Positions 9,199 to 18,698 of a stretch of DNA of 64,000 nt are shown one piece after another. Each line of letters begins with the position of its first letter. Position 1 is the first letter of the stretch. A program made the translations under genes and the position numbers. Under the pieces are notes generated by a model. That model made no database searches, had not been told where the DNA came from, and saw only the letters and a program-made list of their open reading frames with translations. Source of the stretch: Acidobacteriota bacterium (GTDB lineage Bacteria > Acidobacteriota > Terriglobia > Terriglobales > Acidobacteriaceae); NCBI GenBank assembly GCA_016196065.1, contig JACPYL010000001.1, forward strand, positions 155,994-219,993, read 5' to 3'.

Positions 9199-12100
9199 CT
9201 AGTTCACGTTGAGTTTGAAGGTTGCCGAGTGCGTGGTCGGACTCGACGTTGCCTTCATGGTGATGGTGTAGGAGCCCGGAGGCGTCCCCGGTGTGGTGGT
9301 GTGCGAACTGCCGCCGCCACCGCAACTGACGATGGCCAGCAGTACCGGCACCGCAATCATCGTGCCGAGCATGGCCAGCGCTTTGCGGCGCCGCTTGCTC
9401 GATCCCATTCCAGCCAGCACCAGACCCATCCCGCCCAACGGCAGCCACAGCCCGAACATGCCGGGCCGGACGCCGGTGGTGATCGCCGCCGTGGTGGAAA
9501 CCTTCATGGTGACGGTGGTTGTGGTGTTCGCGCCCGGCGTGATGCTGGCGGGCGTAAAGGCGCAGGACGATTTGTCCGGCAGCCCCGTGCAGGAGAACGT
9601 GATCGTCCCGGTGAAGCCGTCAGGCGTATTGACTGTGAAATCTTCCGACGCCGACAGGCCTGCGGTGACTGTGATGTCCGTCAGCGCCGCTTGAAACGCG
9701 AAGTCCTGCACGGTAAATGCGAGGCCGTTGCTGGCCGTGCTGTTCACCGTGACCACTACGTTGCCAGTCGTAGCGCCTGCAGGAACGGTGGTTGTGAGCG
9801 AGGTATCGCTCCATGTGGTTACAGTCGCGGCCGTGCCGTTGAATTTCACCGTGCTCGCGCCCTGAGCAGGGCCGAAGCTGGTACCGGTGATGGTGACCGC
9901 CGTCCCGGCGGGTCCCAAATTCGTGCTCAGGCTGGTGATGGCCGGTGGCACGAACGTGAAAAGGACGCCATTCGAAGCAATCCCATTGATCGTAACCACC
10001 ACATTGCCGGTGCTTACGCCATTTGGAACCGGAACCACAATCGAGGTAGAACTCCAGGTTGTCGGCGCGGCAGTTGTCCCGTTGAACTTCACGGTGTTCG
10101 ATCCTTGCGTGTTGCCGAAATTTGTCCCTGTGATCGTGACTGGTAAGCCTACGGTTCCAGAATTGGGATTGACGCTGGTGATGTGAGGCGTCAGGGTAAA
10201 CAACACGCCGTTGCTGGCCACACCGCCAACTGTCACCACAACATTCCCATTCGCCGCCCCAACGGGTACGGGGACCACGATGGAAGTGTCGCTCCAGGTG
10301 GTGGGAGTCGCGGCCGTCCCGTTGAAGGTGACTGTGTCCGCGGTGGCGCCGAAATTCTTGCCGGAGATTGTTACCGGCGTTCCGACGTCTCCCGAAAGCG
10401 GAGAGAGCGTAGTGATCCGAGGTGCGGTCGCGGCCTTGACGGCTTGGAAGGCCATGACGATGCCGACCCCCGAATTGCGATCGGTACCTGCTCCCATGAT
10501 GTCAATCGCGCTGTTCGTCATGAACCCGGCGATCTCGTTGCTCGTAAGAGTCGGGTCCAACGACTTCACGAGTCCCGCGATCGCAGCGGCATGAGGCGCA
10601 GCTGCCGAAGTACCGTAGAAGGGATTTGGGAAACCACCTGCGCCTGTAACCGCGACGCCGTCGGCAGCAGTAAATTCAGGCTTCGCCAGGACTACGCCAC
10701 CCGTGGAAGTAAAATTTCCCGGAGTAATTGGTGTTCCATCGCCCTGGAAAAAAATGTGCCGCGGGCCATCGGAACTGAATGGCTCAATGATGTTAGTCCC
10801 ATCGAATGGGTTGGGCCACGGACCGGTCGGGCACACCAGCGGGTTACCGCAGATCGGCAAATGCGCCGGGGTAGCAGCCACCGCAAAGGCTCCGGTAGAT
10901 CCTGCGTGCCCAGCGATTGCTCCCTGTGTGGTCACCGCCAAGGAAGCCCCGAACCCGACCATGTGAAAGAACCTGGCGGCGGCGGCAGTGGCTTTAAAAA
11001 CAACGATGCGGTCGCCAGCGTTTGCCCCGCTCAACCCCTCAATTGGGTCTTGCGTTCCATCCTGAAGGTCAGTGGAAAAGTCCAGTACGGTGGTGCCGGT
11101 CGAATTGAAGCGAAAAAGATCATAGTCGTTATTGGAACCACCGAGCGGATCCGCCCAGTGCAATATGATCGGACCACCCGCAAACGTGATTGCGTCGTAC
11201 GCTGTCGTTCCGAACTTCGCAACGGTTCCACCGGTGAGGTGCGAGTTGGCCCCGCCGTCCACAAAGTCTCCTTCGAACGTGCCGGACTCGCCGCCGTCCT
11301 TATTGAATTCGTTCCCCGCCGAAGAAAAATACATTGCGCCATCCGCCGTTACATCGTTGATCGCCTGACTGACCACTCCACCGTCGAAGGTCGAAACGAT
11401 GCTTGGATCCTGCCCATCCTGAAATGGTGTCTCGACGAAATAGATGACGTCGTCCACGATGATGTCGCACCCGGCCGTACGCAGATCGCGGATGTTTTGC
11501 GCAAAGCTCTCAATGGAAGTGAAGGCAGTCGCGAAATAGAGATTGGCGCCCGGGGCCAGGTCATGAATGATCTCCATCATGGCTGTGCCTTCGTCGCAAG
11601 TTGGCGAATTGTCGGCAATACAGGCAGCCACGCCATCATCTAGAACAGTGACGCAAGGTGGCCCGGCAGGACAGGTTGGAGGCAAATCACCTAGGGCTTG
11701 GCTCGCTGCGAGGTTGGCGACCCCATCTGACAGGACACCGATCTTCACTCCCGTTCCAGCGACCCCGAACGTCCCACACGCATCATTCACTCGATGAGTG
11801 TCGTAACCTTCAGAAAACTGACTTCCCTGTCCGCCGGGGCAGACTATTCCCCCCTGAATGTTGGCGAGCTGGGCCGACAGCTGCTCCCGCACTCTATTGG
11901 CACGTTGAACAAAACCTGGGGACCTCCCACGGCTCATACGCTGCACGAGATCTGTCCGTTCCCCGACAGTCATCGCTTCACTCCTCGGCGATATGAACTT
12001 GACCTCCGGCAAACCGGCAACCGCTTCCAGTTGGTACGGTGAAACAAACGCACGAATACTCCGGTAGTTCGGTTCGGAGCGAATAATCCGGACTCCTAAT

Positions 12101-12528
12101 TCACGAAGCTTCTGCAACAGGTTGTCGCTAACGACGGCCTTGATATCCACAAACAGATTGTTTTGCTCATCCAGTTCAAGGTTCGTGTAGAGGACAGGGA
12201 TCCCCGGCGCGGCGGCCTCTCCACGAAGCATCCTTGCGGTATATATCAGGCGGGAACTGATCTTCTTCTGAATAGGAGTGCGGGACTGCTTTTCCTGCTC
12301 GAGTGTTTCAATCTGTTGCATCGCGGAGGAGCTAAGGCCGCCGGTATTTGCTGAGTCGGCGCGGGGAGTTGCTTCAGCCGAATTCGGCGGCACGGAGGGC
12401 TGGAACCTGTGGGTCTTCGGAATGGCCCCACCGCCCTGCGCGCCTGTCTGAGAAACTGCGGGAATCGCGCATGTGAGTAAAAAGAGAAATACAACAACCG
12501 TTGATCCGATAACTCGAAATGCCTTCAT
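9199..12528 (-). CDS. subtilase-like (S8) secreted protein with three IPT/TIG domains and a membrane-Cys tail
   Basis: 1109 residues; ATG preceded by GAGG with 6-nt spacing. It has a signal peptide (1-26), a long N-terminal prodomain-like region (about 60-190) and a subtilase-like core (about 255-700). Asp268 (KIGVLSDGV), oxyanion Asn406 (FSSAGNE) and Ser641 (GTSAAAPHAAAIAGL) are in place. The position of the canonical catalytic His in HGT is occupied by Glu313 (CDEGTAMMEII); a His occurs at 322 (IIHDLAPGA). Three IPT/TIG beta domains follow (about 703-960, each opening like ITTLSPLSGDVGTPVTISG), then an Ig-like segment. That segment is broken by two hydrophobic stretches around SSKRRRK, and Cys1069 lies in SCGGGGSS. 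Probably a surface-attached protease or an inactive relative; the target is unknown. Confidence 0.85.
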   Translation of the reverse strand: MKAFRVIGSTVVVFLFLLTCAIPAVSQTGAQGGGAIPKTHRFQPSVPPNSAEATPRADSANTGGLSSSAMQQIETLEQEKQSRTPIQKKISSRLIYTARMLRGEAAAPGIPVLYTNLELDEQNNLFVDIKAVVSDNLLQKLRELGVRIIRSEPNYRSIRAFVSPYQLEAVAGLPEVKFISPRSEAMTVGERTDLVQRMSRGRSPGFVQRANRVREQLSAQLANIQGGIVCPGGQGSQFSEGYDTHRVNDACGTFGVAGTGVKIGVLSDGVANLAASQALGDLPPTCPAGPPCVTVLDDGVAACIADNSPTCDEGTAMMEIIHDLAPGANLYFATAFTSIESFAQNIRDLRTAGCDIIVDDVIYFVETPFQDGQDPSIVSTFDGGVVSQAINDVTADGAMYFSSAGNEFNKDGGESGTFEGDFVDGGANSHLTGGTVAKFGTTAYDAITFAGGPIILHWADPLGGSNNDYDLFRFNSTGTTVLDFSTDLQDGTQDPIEGLSGANAGDRIVVFKATAAAARFFHMVGFGASLAVTTQGAIAGHAGSTGAFAVAATPAHLPICGNPLVCPTGPWPNPFDGTNIIEPFSSDGPRHIFFQGDGTPITPGNFTSTGGVVLAKPEFTAADGVAVTGAGGFPNPFYGTSAAAPHAAAIAGLVKSLDPTLTSNEIAGFMTNSAIDIMGAGTDRNSGVGIVMAFQAVKAATAPRITTLSPLSGDVGTPVTISGKNFGATADTVTFNGTAATPTTWSDTSIVVPVPVGAANGNVVVTVGGVASNGVLFTLTPHITSVNPNSGTVGLPVTITGTNFGNTQGSNTVKFNGTTAAPTTWSSTSIVVPVPNGVSTGNVVVTINGIASNGVLFTFVPPAITSLSTNLGPAGTAVTITGTSFGPAQGASTVKFNGTAATVTTWSDTSLTTTVPAGATTGNVVVTVNSTASNGLAFTVQDFAFQAALTDITVTAGLSASEDFTVNTPDGFTGTITFSCTGLPDKSSCAFTPASITPGANTTTTVTMKVSTTAAITTGVRPGMFGLWLPLGGMGLVLAGMGSSKRRRKALAMLGTMIAVPVLLAIVSCGGGGSSHTTTPGTPPGSYTITMKATSSPTTHSATFKLNVN

Positions 12529-12959
12529 GGGACGCCTCGTCGTAGTAACTCTAACGTCTGACTAGCAAGTTCTCGTTATTCTCGACCGCAACTCACAATC
12601 GCCCACGCAATCGAGCGAGAAGGTTTGTCTGCTGCGGAGCATACCGTCGAAAAGATCTGTCTCGAATTTGTGAGGCCTATGGAAAGAGTGGGGGAATTCC
12701 TGAACAAAACCCTGGGGCGCGAGAGTCCGCAACCAACACACAGTCTGGGTTCCTAACTTTCGTCAGCCCGTCTCGACAGTCTTGAGCAAACCGTCATAGG
12801 CTGATTACTTCAGTAGGCATGATACGAAAGAGACAGGCCAGTGGCAACAGGCAAACATTGTTCGGTCCGGCTCATGGCTCTTCACACGTACAATGCTCTA
12901 CAAGTAGGCCGCCGGTTCTGCCAAGTCGACGGCTTTCTTTCTTCATTCTTGAGGGACCT
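12529..12959. promoter_or_regulatory. divergent intergenic region between the subtilase and ggt genes
   Basis: This 431-base gap separates two genes transcribed away from each other, so it should hold both promoters. The minus-strand gene has its ribosome site (GAGGCGTCC) at the left edge and the plus-strand gene has GAGGGACC just before ATG 12960. An open frame continues upstream of ATG 12960 to 12819, but it lacks a signal peptide and is not read as coding. I see no convincing sigma-70 hexamer pair, hairpin or repeat in the middle. Confidence 0.4.
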
Positions 12960-14639
12960 ATGCGCCGCCACTTCCTCGTGCTAACTCTCTTGCTCTTGAC
13001 CTCTGGCCTGGCTCTAGCCCAGGACCGCTCTTACGGCCGTTCCATGGTTGTCACGAGTGGCGGAATCGCGGCCACCAGCCAGTATCTGGCCTCGCAAGCA
13101 GGAGCCGACATACTCCGGCGGGGCGGTTCTGCCATTGACGCAGCGATTGCCGCGAATGCAGTCCTCGGCGTGACTGAGCCGATGATGAACGGAATCGGCG
13201 GGGACCTCTTCCTCATTTATTGGGACGCCAAGACTGGTAAGGTCTATGGCCTGAACGCCAGCGGGTGGGCTCCACGCCAGCTTTCCATCGACTTCCTGAA
13301 GAAGAAGGGCCTGCTTTCCATGCCCGAGGAGGGGATTCACAGCGTGACCGTCCCCGGCGCGGTGGATGGATGGAGCAACGCCCACAAACGCTTCGGGCGT
13401 CTCCCGTGGAAAGATCTGTTCGGCCCCGCGATTTTCTATGCTGAACATGGTTATGCGGTTCCGGAGGTAGTTCATGATTACTGGGGAGGCGCGCTTGATC
13501 AACTCAAAGAAACTCCGGAAGCGACTCGCCTCTTTTTGCCCCAAGGCAAAGTCCCCGAGGTTGGCGAAACTTTTAGGAATCCCGATCTAGCGAAGACGCT
13601 CACACTGATCGCCAACCAGGGCCGCGACGCTTTTTATCGTGGAGAGATCGCCCAAGCCATTCTCAAGAGTTCTTCGGCGCTTGGTGGAACCATGCAGGCC
13701 GATGACCTCGCTGAATTTTCTTCGGAGTGGGTGGAACCGATTTCAATCGACTATCGCGGCTGGAAAGTCTACGAACTGCCTCCTAACGGACAAGGGATGG
13801 CCGCGCTGGAAATGCTGAACATCATGGGCACGTTCACTCCCGACCAAGCTGGTCCGCAGGGAGCGTCCGAACTCCATAAGAAAATTGAAGCGATGAAGCT
13901 CGCCTATACCGATCTTTACCGTTACAACGCCGACCCGAAATTCGCCAAAGTACCCGTTCCGGGGCTGCTCTCGAAAACCTATACCGCAGAACGCGCCGCT
14001 TCGATTCGTGCCGACAAGGCGACTTGTACGACTTCCAGCGGGAGCCCGGCACGCAGCGACACCACTTACCTGGCGGTGGTCGACAAGGATGGAAACATCG
14101 CTTCCGTTATTCAGAGTCTCTACGAAGCGTTCGGTTCGGGAGTGGCAGTCAACGGAATGGGGTTCATTCTGCAAAATCGTGGCGGATTGTTTACCCTCGA
14201 TGCGAATCATCCCAATGCGCTCGCGCCCCGTAAGCGGCCATTCCACACGATTATTCCCGCCTTCATGGAACGCGGCGACACGCACATCGGGTTCGGCATC
14301 ATGGGCGGAGCCAATCAACCGCTGGCGCACGCGCAGTTCGTGTCTAACGTTGTCGACTATGGAATGAATATCCAGGCAGCACTCGAAGCGCCCCGGTTCA
14401 CAATCGCCGGAACCGCGGAGCCGATCGGCTGCCGTTTGCTGATCGAATCGCGAGTGAATGCTGATGTAGTCGACGAATTGCGCAAGAAGGGCCACAACAT
14501 TACTGTGCGCAAAGAATATTCGACAACCATGGGACGTGGACAGGTCGTGCTGCACAATTCCACAACCGGCAAGAACTTTGGAGCATCCGATCCACGCGCA
14601 GACGGAGTCGCCGAGCCCGAGCCGATCTCGCCGCACTAA
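12960..14639 (+). CDS. ggt: gamma-glutamyltransferase (gamma-glutamyltranspeptidase)
   Basis: 559 residues from ATG 12960, chosen because GAGGGACC precedes it and a clean signal peptide follows (ending LALAQD); an upstream in-frame ATG at 12819 would bury the signal. The enzyme transfers or hydrolyses gamma-glutamyl groups of glutathione and related peptides, normally in the periplasm. The large-subunit signature appears early (GGSAIDAAIAANAVLGVTEP, then GIGGDLFLIYWD). The autocatalytic nucleophile is Thr368 in ARSDTTYLAVVDKDG, where self-cleavage gives the two subunits. The small subunit carries FGIMGGANQPLAHAQFV. Length matches the family. It likely works with the other peptidases here in peptide and glutathione scavenging. 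Confidence 0.95.
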   Translation: MRRHFLVLTLLLLTSGLALAQDRSYGRSMVVTSGGIAATSQYLASQAGADILRRGGSAIDAAIAANAVLGVTEPMMNGIGGDLFLIYWDAKTGKVYGLNASGWAPRQLSIDFLKKKGLLSMPEEGIHSVTVPGAVDGWSNAHKRFGRLPWKDLFGPAIFYAEHGYAVPEVVHDYWGGALDQLKETPEATRLFLPQGKVPEVGETFRNPDLAKTLTLIANQGRDAFYRGEIAQAILKSSSALGGTMQADDLAEFSSEWVEPISIDYRGWKVYELPPNGQGMAALEMLNIMGTFTPDQAGPQGASELHKKIEAMKLAYTDLYRYNADPKFAKVPVPGLLSKTYTAERAASIRADKATCTTSSGSPARSDTTYLAVVDKDGNIASVIQSLYEAFGSGVAVNGMGFILQNRGGLFTLDANHPNALAPRKRPFHTIIPAFMERGDTHIGFGIMGGANQPLAHAQFVSNVVDYGMNIQAALEAPRFTIAGTAEPIGCRLLIESRVNADVVDELRKKGHNITVRKEYSTTMGRGQVVLHNSTTGKNFGASDPRADGVAEPEPISPH

Positions 14640-14719
14640 AGCGATCAGTCGGCTTGCTGTTCGCCGCCTTTGGCAACTTTCTGGTAACCTCACCAGAACA
14701 GTCAGCATCTCATTCATCC

Positions 14720-15979
14720 ATGGGCAAGCAGCGACGAGTCGTGATCACCGGTATGGGCGTCGTTAGCCCCAATGGCATCGGACGACCAGCCTTCACGGAA
14801 GCCGTCCTCGAAGGACGGAGCGGCGTTCGCCGCATCACCCGTTTCGATCCCAGCGAACTCAACGTACAGATTGCCGGCGAAGTAGTCGGCTTCGACGAGC
14901 TTGCCTGGATGGATAAGAAAGAGCGTCGGAACGTGTCGCGAGTGCTCCCACTCGCGATCGCGGCCGCCAGTGAGGCTTTCGCCAGTTCCGGACTTGACCC
15001 TGCTCAACTGTCGGTCGAAGAACTTCGCCGCTTCGGAGTGATTATTGGATCGGGCGGCGGCTCACAGGAATTTACCGAGCAGCAATACGAATTGTTCTTT
15101 CACGACAAGCATCGCCAGATGAGCGTCCATTGTGTTCCGACCACCGTGATGGGAACGCTCGCAAGCGATCTCAGCATCCGCTTCGGCATGCGCGGGCCGA
15201 GTCACGTCGTCACAACTGGCTGCACGTCTTCCACAGACGCGCTCAACTACGCCACGCAGCACATTCGCCTTGGCCGCGCGGACTACGTCCTGAGCGGCGG
15301 CGCCGATTCTCCGATCGCGCTCGGCATTCTCAAGGGATTCATCCTGATGAAGATCATGACGAGTTCGTGGAATCACGCGCCCGAAAAGGGTTCGCGCCCT
15401 TTCTCGGTGGACCGCGACGGATTCGTCGTTGCCGAAGGCTCGTGGATGTATGTTCTCGAAGAGTACGAGCACGCGAAAGCTCGCGGCGCACAGATGCTGG
15501 CGGAGATCGTGGGCTATGGATCAACCTGCGAAGCATTTCATCGCGTTCGCCTGCAGGAGTGCGGCGAGGAGCCGGCCCGCGCCATCGGACTTGCCATGCA
15601 GCAAGCGGGCGTCGGCCCGCAGGACATCAATTATGTGAATCTGCACGGCACTTCGACGGACCTCAACGATCGCATCGAAACCCGAGCGCTGAAACTTGCT
15701 CTCGGTGATGAGCGCGCGCACCAGGTTCCGATGTCAGCGCTGAAATCGCAGATCGGACATCCGCAGGGTGCATGCGGCGCCGCTGGGGTTGCCGCCACGA
15801 TCATCGCGATGCAGACCGGGCAAATTCCGCCAACGCTCAACCTCGTCACACCCGATCCCATGTGCGACTTGGACTATGTGCCCCAACCCGGCCGCCGCGT
15901 CGCGATCGAACATGCCGTGTGCAACTGCATCGCATTCGGCAGCAAGAATTCCGCCCTGGTCCTGCGCCGCGCAGGATAG
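14720..15979 (+). CDS. beta-ketoacyl-ACP synthase, FabF-like
   Basis: 419 residues from ATG 14720 ([20 protein letters not shown]), the start that gives a normal FabF N-terminus; an upstream ATG at 14654 adds 22 unrelated residues. The Cys-His-His catalytic set of condensing enzymes is present: Cys168 ([13 protein letters not shown]), His309 (VNLHGTSTD) and His347 ([14 protein letters not shown]), with Lys342. It should condense malonyl-ACP with an acyl-ACP. No acyl carrier protein or FabG/FabZ lies next to it. It therefore may be a secondary FabF for special lipids or a polyketide-like product rather than the housekeeping copy. The gene ends 82 nt before the kinase start. Confidence 0.9.
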   Translation: MGKQRRVVITGMGVVSPNGIGRPAFTEAVLEGRSGVRRITRFDPSELNVQIAGEVVGFDELAWMDKKERRNVSRVLPLAIAAASEAFASSGLDPAQLSVEELRRFGVIIGSGGGSQEFTEQQYELFFHDKHRQMSVHCVPTTVMGTLASDLSIRFGMRGPSHVVTTGCTSSTDALNYATQHIRLGRADYVLSGGADSPIALGILKGFILMKIMTSSWNHAPEKGSRPFSVDRDGFVVAEGSWMYVLEEYEHAKARGAQMLAEIVGYGSTCEAFHRVRLQECGEEPARAIGLAMQQAGVGPQDINYVNLHGTSTDLNDRIETRALKLALGDERAHQVPMSALKSQIGHPQGACGAAGVAATIIAMQTGQIPPTLNLVTPDPMCDLDYVPQPGRRVAIEHAVCNCIAFGSKNSALVLRRAG

Positions 15980-16016
15980 CCAAGCCCCCTCCGACAGCAT
16001 TCCCCTGCGCCCTCCA

Positions 16017-16045
16017 TTGACTCAAACAACGGCACGGCCTACCAT
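16017..16045 (+). promoter_or_regulatory. candidate sigma-70 promoter for the TPR kinase
   Basis: TTGACT and TACCAT are separated by exactly 17 nt and lie just ahead of ATG 16062. The spacing and the -35 are good and the -10 matches four of six. The implied leader is very short (about 10 nt), and no Shine-Dalgarno sequence is seen. Confidence 0.3.
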
Positions 16046-16061
16046 TACGACTCTCTTAACC

Positions 16062-18524
16062 ATGATCGGCCAAACTATCTCTCACTACCGCATCCTGACC
16101 AAGCTTGGGGGTGGAGGCATGGGAGTGGTTTACGAAGCAGAAGATCTCAAGCTCGGCCGCCACGTCGCACTCAAGTTTCTTCCACCGGAATTTTCCGGCG
16201 ATCCGCAGGCCTTGGAGCGTTTTCAGCGGGAAGCCCGCGCAGCATCGGCGCTCAATCATCCTCACATCTGCACGATTTACGAGATCGACGACCATGACAG
16301 CCAGCCCTTCCTGTGCATGGAATACCTGGAGGGTGAGACCCTCAAGCATTTAATTAACAATCGCCCGGTAGAGATTGATAAAGCATTATCGATTGCGGTA
16401 CAGATTGCCGAAGGCTTGACCGCCGCCCATGCTAAGGGCATTGTCCATCGCGACATCAAGCCGGCCAATATTTTCATCACGACATCAGGGCAGGTAAAGA
16501 TTCTCGACTTCGGATTGGCCAAACAGACCGAGCAGACCGGCAGCACGGGGTCGTCACCGACACTCTCGCAAAAGCAACTCACCAGCCCCGGCACCAGCAT
16601 CGGAACCGTGGCCTACATGTCGCCTGAACAGGCGCGCGGCAAAGAGCTGGACGCTCGCACGGATCTGTTTTCTTTCGGCGCTGTCCTCTATGAGATGGTC
16701 ACCGGCTTCGTGCCCTTCCGGGGCACCGGCACCGCTGAGATTTTCGACGGACTATTGAATCGCGATCCCACGCCGCCGGTTCGTCTGAATCCTGCAACGC
16801 CGAACGATCTCGAGCGCATCATCTCCAAAGCGTTGGAGAAAGATCGCGACGTCCGTTACCAGCACGCGTCGGAAATGCGGGCGGACCTGAAACGTCTGAT
16901 GCGCGACACCGAGTCCGGCCGAATCCCTTCCGCCGGTCCATCCTCGGCGGCTACGCGAAGCTCGCTGATGAAATGGGGCATCGCAGCCCTGGCGCTGGTG
17001 GTGATCGGTGGCGCCACTTACTTTGCATATACCAGTTCCCGTTCGGAGAACTCGCACGAAGCGGTTTCGGAGCACCCGCATGAGGCTCCTGCCAAAGCGG
17101 GAGTTCGTACCGTCGCGGTCCTTCCCTTCCGCTCCCTTTCAGGAGACACGGCTGACGAAGCATGGGGCATCGGCATGACGGACGCCATCATCACGCGTCT
17201 GGCGACTCTGCAAAATCTGGCGGTGCGGCCGACCAGTTCGGTCCTGAAATACGTGAAGACTCCAACTGACCCTTCGCAGGCGGCAGAGGAACTTCAGGTC
17301 GATTCAGTGGTCGATGGAACGTATCAACGCGCGGGCGCAGTGATTCGCGTCTCCGTGCAACTGATTGACAAGCAGGACAAGTCGGCGCGCTGGGCGGAAC
17401 ACTATGACTTGCGCGCCAACGACATGCTGAAGTTCCAGGACGATATTTCGAAGAAAGTCGTGGACGGCCTGCAAGTACAGGTTTCCGGTAATGAACAGCA
17501 AGCGATGGAAGCACCGATGACCTCATCGCCGCAGGCTTACAACCTGTATCTACAGGCCCGCTTCTTCCGCAACGATTACTTCATGCACACACAGGTGGAG
17601 AGCCTGCACAAGGGCCAGCAACTCGCCAAGGACGCGATCGCGAAGGACCCGAAGTTTGCGGAAGCATATGCTCTCCTGGCCACACTGTATGTGATCGAAA
17701 GCGCAAATATTTCCGAGAACGCTGCCGAGAATCTCGCGGCCAGCGAAAAAGCGGCGCGGCGGGGATTCGATTTGAAACCGAACTCTCCCGACACTCTAAC
17801 GGCGCTGGGCGGATCTCTAACCGAGCAAGGCCGCAACCTGGAGGCCTTGAAAGCACTGCGACAGGCCGTGGCGATCGCTCCGAATTCTGAGACCGCATGG
17901 GATCTTCTGGGCTATCTCTACCACTACACCGGGCTGCTCGACCTGGCGGAAACCGCCTACGATCGCAGCGTAGACCTGAACCCCACCACCGCGCGCATTC
18001 ACTGGATGCACGCCCGTATGCATCTGTATCAGGGTCGTCCGGAAGAATCCGAACAAGAATTGCGCAAGCTCCTGGCGGCGAATCCCGATCAGTTCAAGGC
18101 CCTCGCGTACTTTGGTGAATTTCAATATTACGAAGGCAAGTACGATGAAGCCGAAAAGAACCTTAATCGAGCCGTGGAACTCAGCCGCGGTAGTGGAGAC
18201 GATTCCGCTACTATCCTGGCCGCTTTCCTGTACGCGTCGCGTGGCCAACGAGAAAAAATCGATCCCGGAGTCTTCGCCCACAAGCCCGATCGATACGTCG
18301 ATGGAGACGGTGCCTACTGGCTCGGAGGTGTCTACGCAATGCTAGGCGAGAAAAAGCAGGCTCTGACGTGGCTGCGCCGCGCCGTCGTACTCGGGAACCA
18401 CAATTATCCCTGGTTCCAGCGCGACAAGAACTACAACAGCCTGCGCAGTGATCCCGAATATCAAAAGATCATGGAAGGTGTGCGCGATCATTTGGAACAG
18501 TACCGCAAGGCCGTCGCCGAATAA
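16062..18524 (+). CDS. transmembrane serine/threonine kinase with TolB/FlgO-like and TPR regions
   Basis: 820 residues from ATG 16062, where the protein opens with the usual [16 protein letters not shown]. The Hanks-type kinase domain spans about 9-275: glycine loop GGGGMGVVY, Lys38, Glu57, HRDIKPAN with Asp131, DFG 149-151 and SPEQARG. A single membrane helix (about 304-326, [20 protein letters not shown]) follows. Next comes a domain beginning [20 protein letters not shown], similar to that found in many acidobacterial kinases and adenylate-cyclase-like proteins, and finally five or more TPR units (about 490-810). The kinase should be cytoplasmic and the TPR part periplasmic. Substrates are not evident from context. 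The long upstream extension of the frame overlaps the ketosynthase gene and is not coding. Confidence 0.93.
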   Translation: MIGQTISHYRILTKLGGGGMGVVYEAEDLKLGRHVALKFLPPEFSGDPQALERFQREARAASALNHPHICTIYEIDDHDSQPFLCMEYLEGETLKHLINNRPVEIDKALSIAVQIAEGLTAAHAKGIVHRDIKPANIFITTSGQVKILDFGLAKQTEQTGSTGSSPTLSQKQLTSPGTSIGTVAYMSPEQARGKELDARTDLFSFGAVLYEMVTGFVPFRGTGTAEIFDGLLNRDPTPPVRLNPATPNDLERIISKALEKDRDVRYQHASEMRADLKRLMRDTESGRIPSAGPSSAATRSSLMKWGIAALALVVIGGATYFAYTSSRSENSHEAVSEHPHEAPAKAGVRTVAVLPFRSLSGDTADEAWGIGMTDAIITRLATLQNLAVRPTSSVLKYVKTPTDPSQAAEELQVDSVVDGTYQRAGAVIRVSVQLIDKQDKSARWAEHYDLRANDMLKFQDDISKKVVDGLQVQVSGNEQQAMEAPMTSSPQAYNLYLQARFFRNDYFMHTQVESLHKGQQLAKDAIAKDPKFAEAYALLATLYVIESANISENAAENLAASEKAARRGFDLKPNSPDTLTALGGSLTEQGRNLEALKALRQAVAIAPNSETAWDLLGYLYHYTGLLDLAETAYDRSVDLNPTTARIHWMHARMHLYQGRPEESEQELRKLLAANPDQFKALAYFGEFQYYEGKYDEAEKNLNRAVELSRGSGDDSATILAAFLYASRGQREKIDPGVFAHKPDRYVDGDGAYWLGGVYAMLGEKKQALTWLRRAVVLGNHNYPWFQRDKNYNSLRSDPEYQKIMEGVRDHLEQYRKAVAE

Positions 18525-18698
18525 CCCCTACCGCAACATAACAACCCTTTTCTCCCAATGGAAGATTGCAAGATTCTCCGTTCTCCTGATGGACAGCCAT
18601 AGGGTCCAGATGTACTATCGCCGCTAGTAGTTCACTCCCCCAGCACTGGCAAGACTCCATATGCTGATTGAAAACATCTCCACGGAGGACATTTGCAG

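Noticed and set aside
10183..11643. 486-codon plus-strand open frame opposite the subtilase-like gene
   Set aside because: Arg/Cys/His-rich composition typical of antisense frames in GC-rich DNA, no ribosome site, and the opposite strand has clear domains.
13743..14717. 324-codon minus-strand frame opposite ggt
   Set aside because: It is antisense to the well-defined GGT active-site region and has no recognisable pattern.
15768..16061. N-terminal extension of the kinase frame upstream of ATG 16062
   Set aside because: It overlaps the end of the ketosynthase gene in another frame, is Pro/Ser/Arg-rich, and the kinase begins normally at [10 protein letters not shown].
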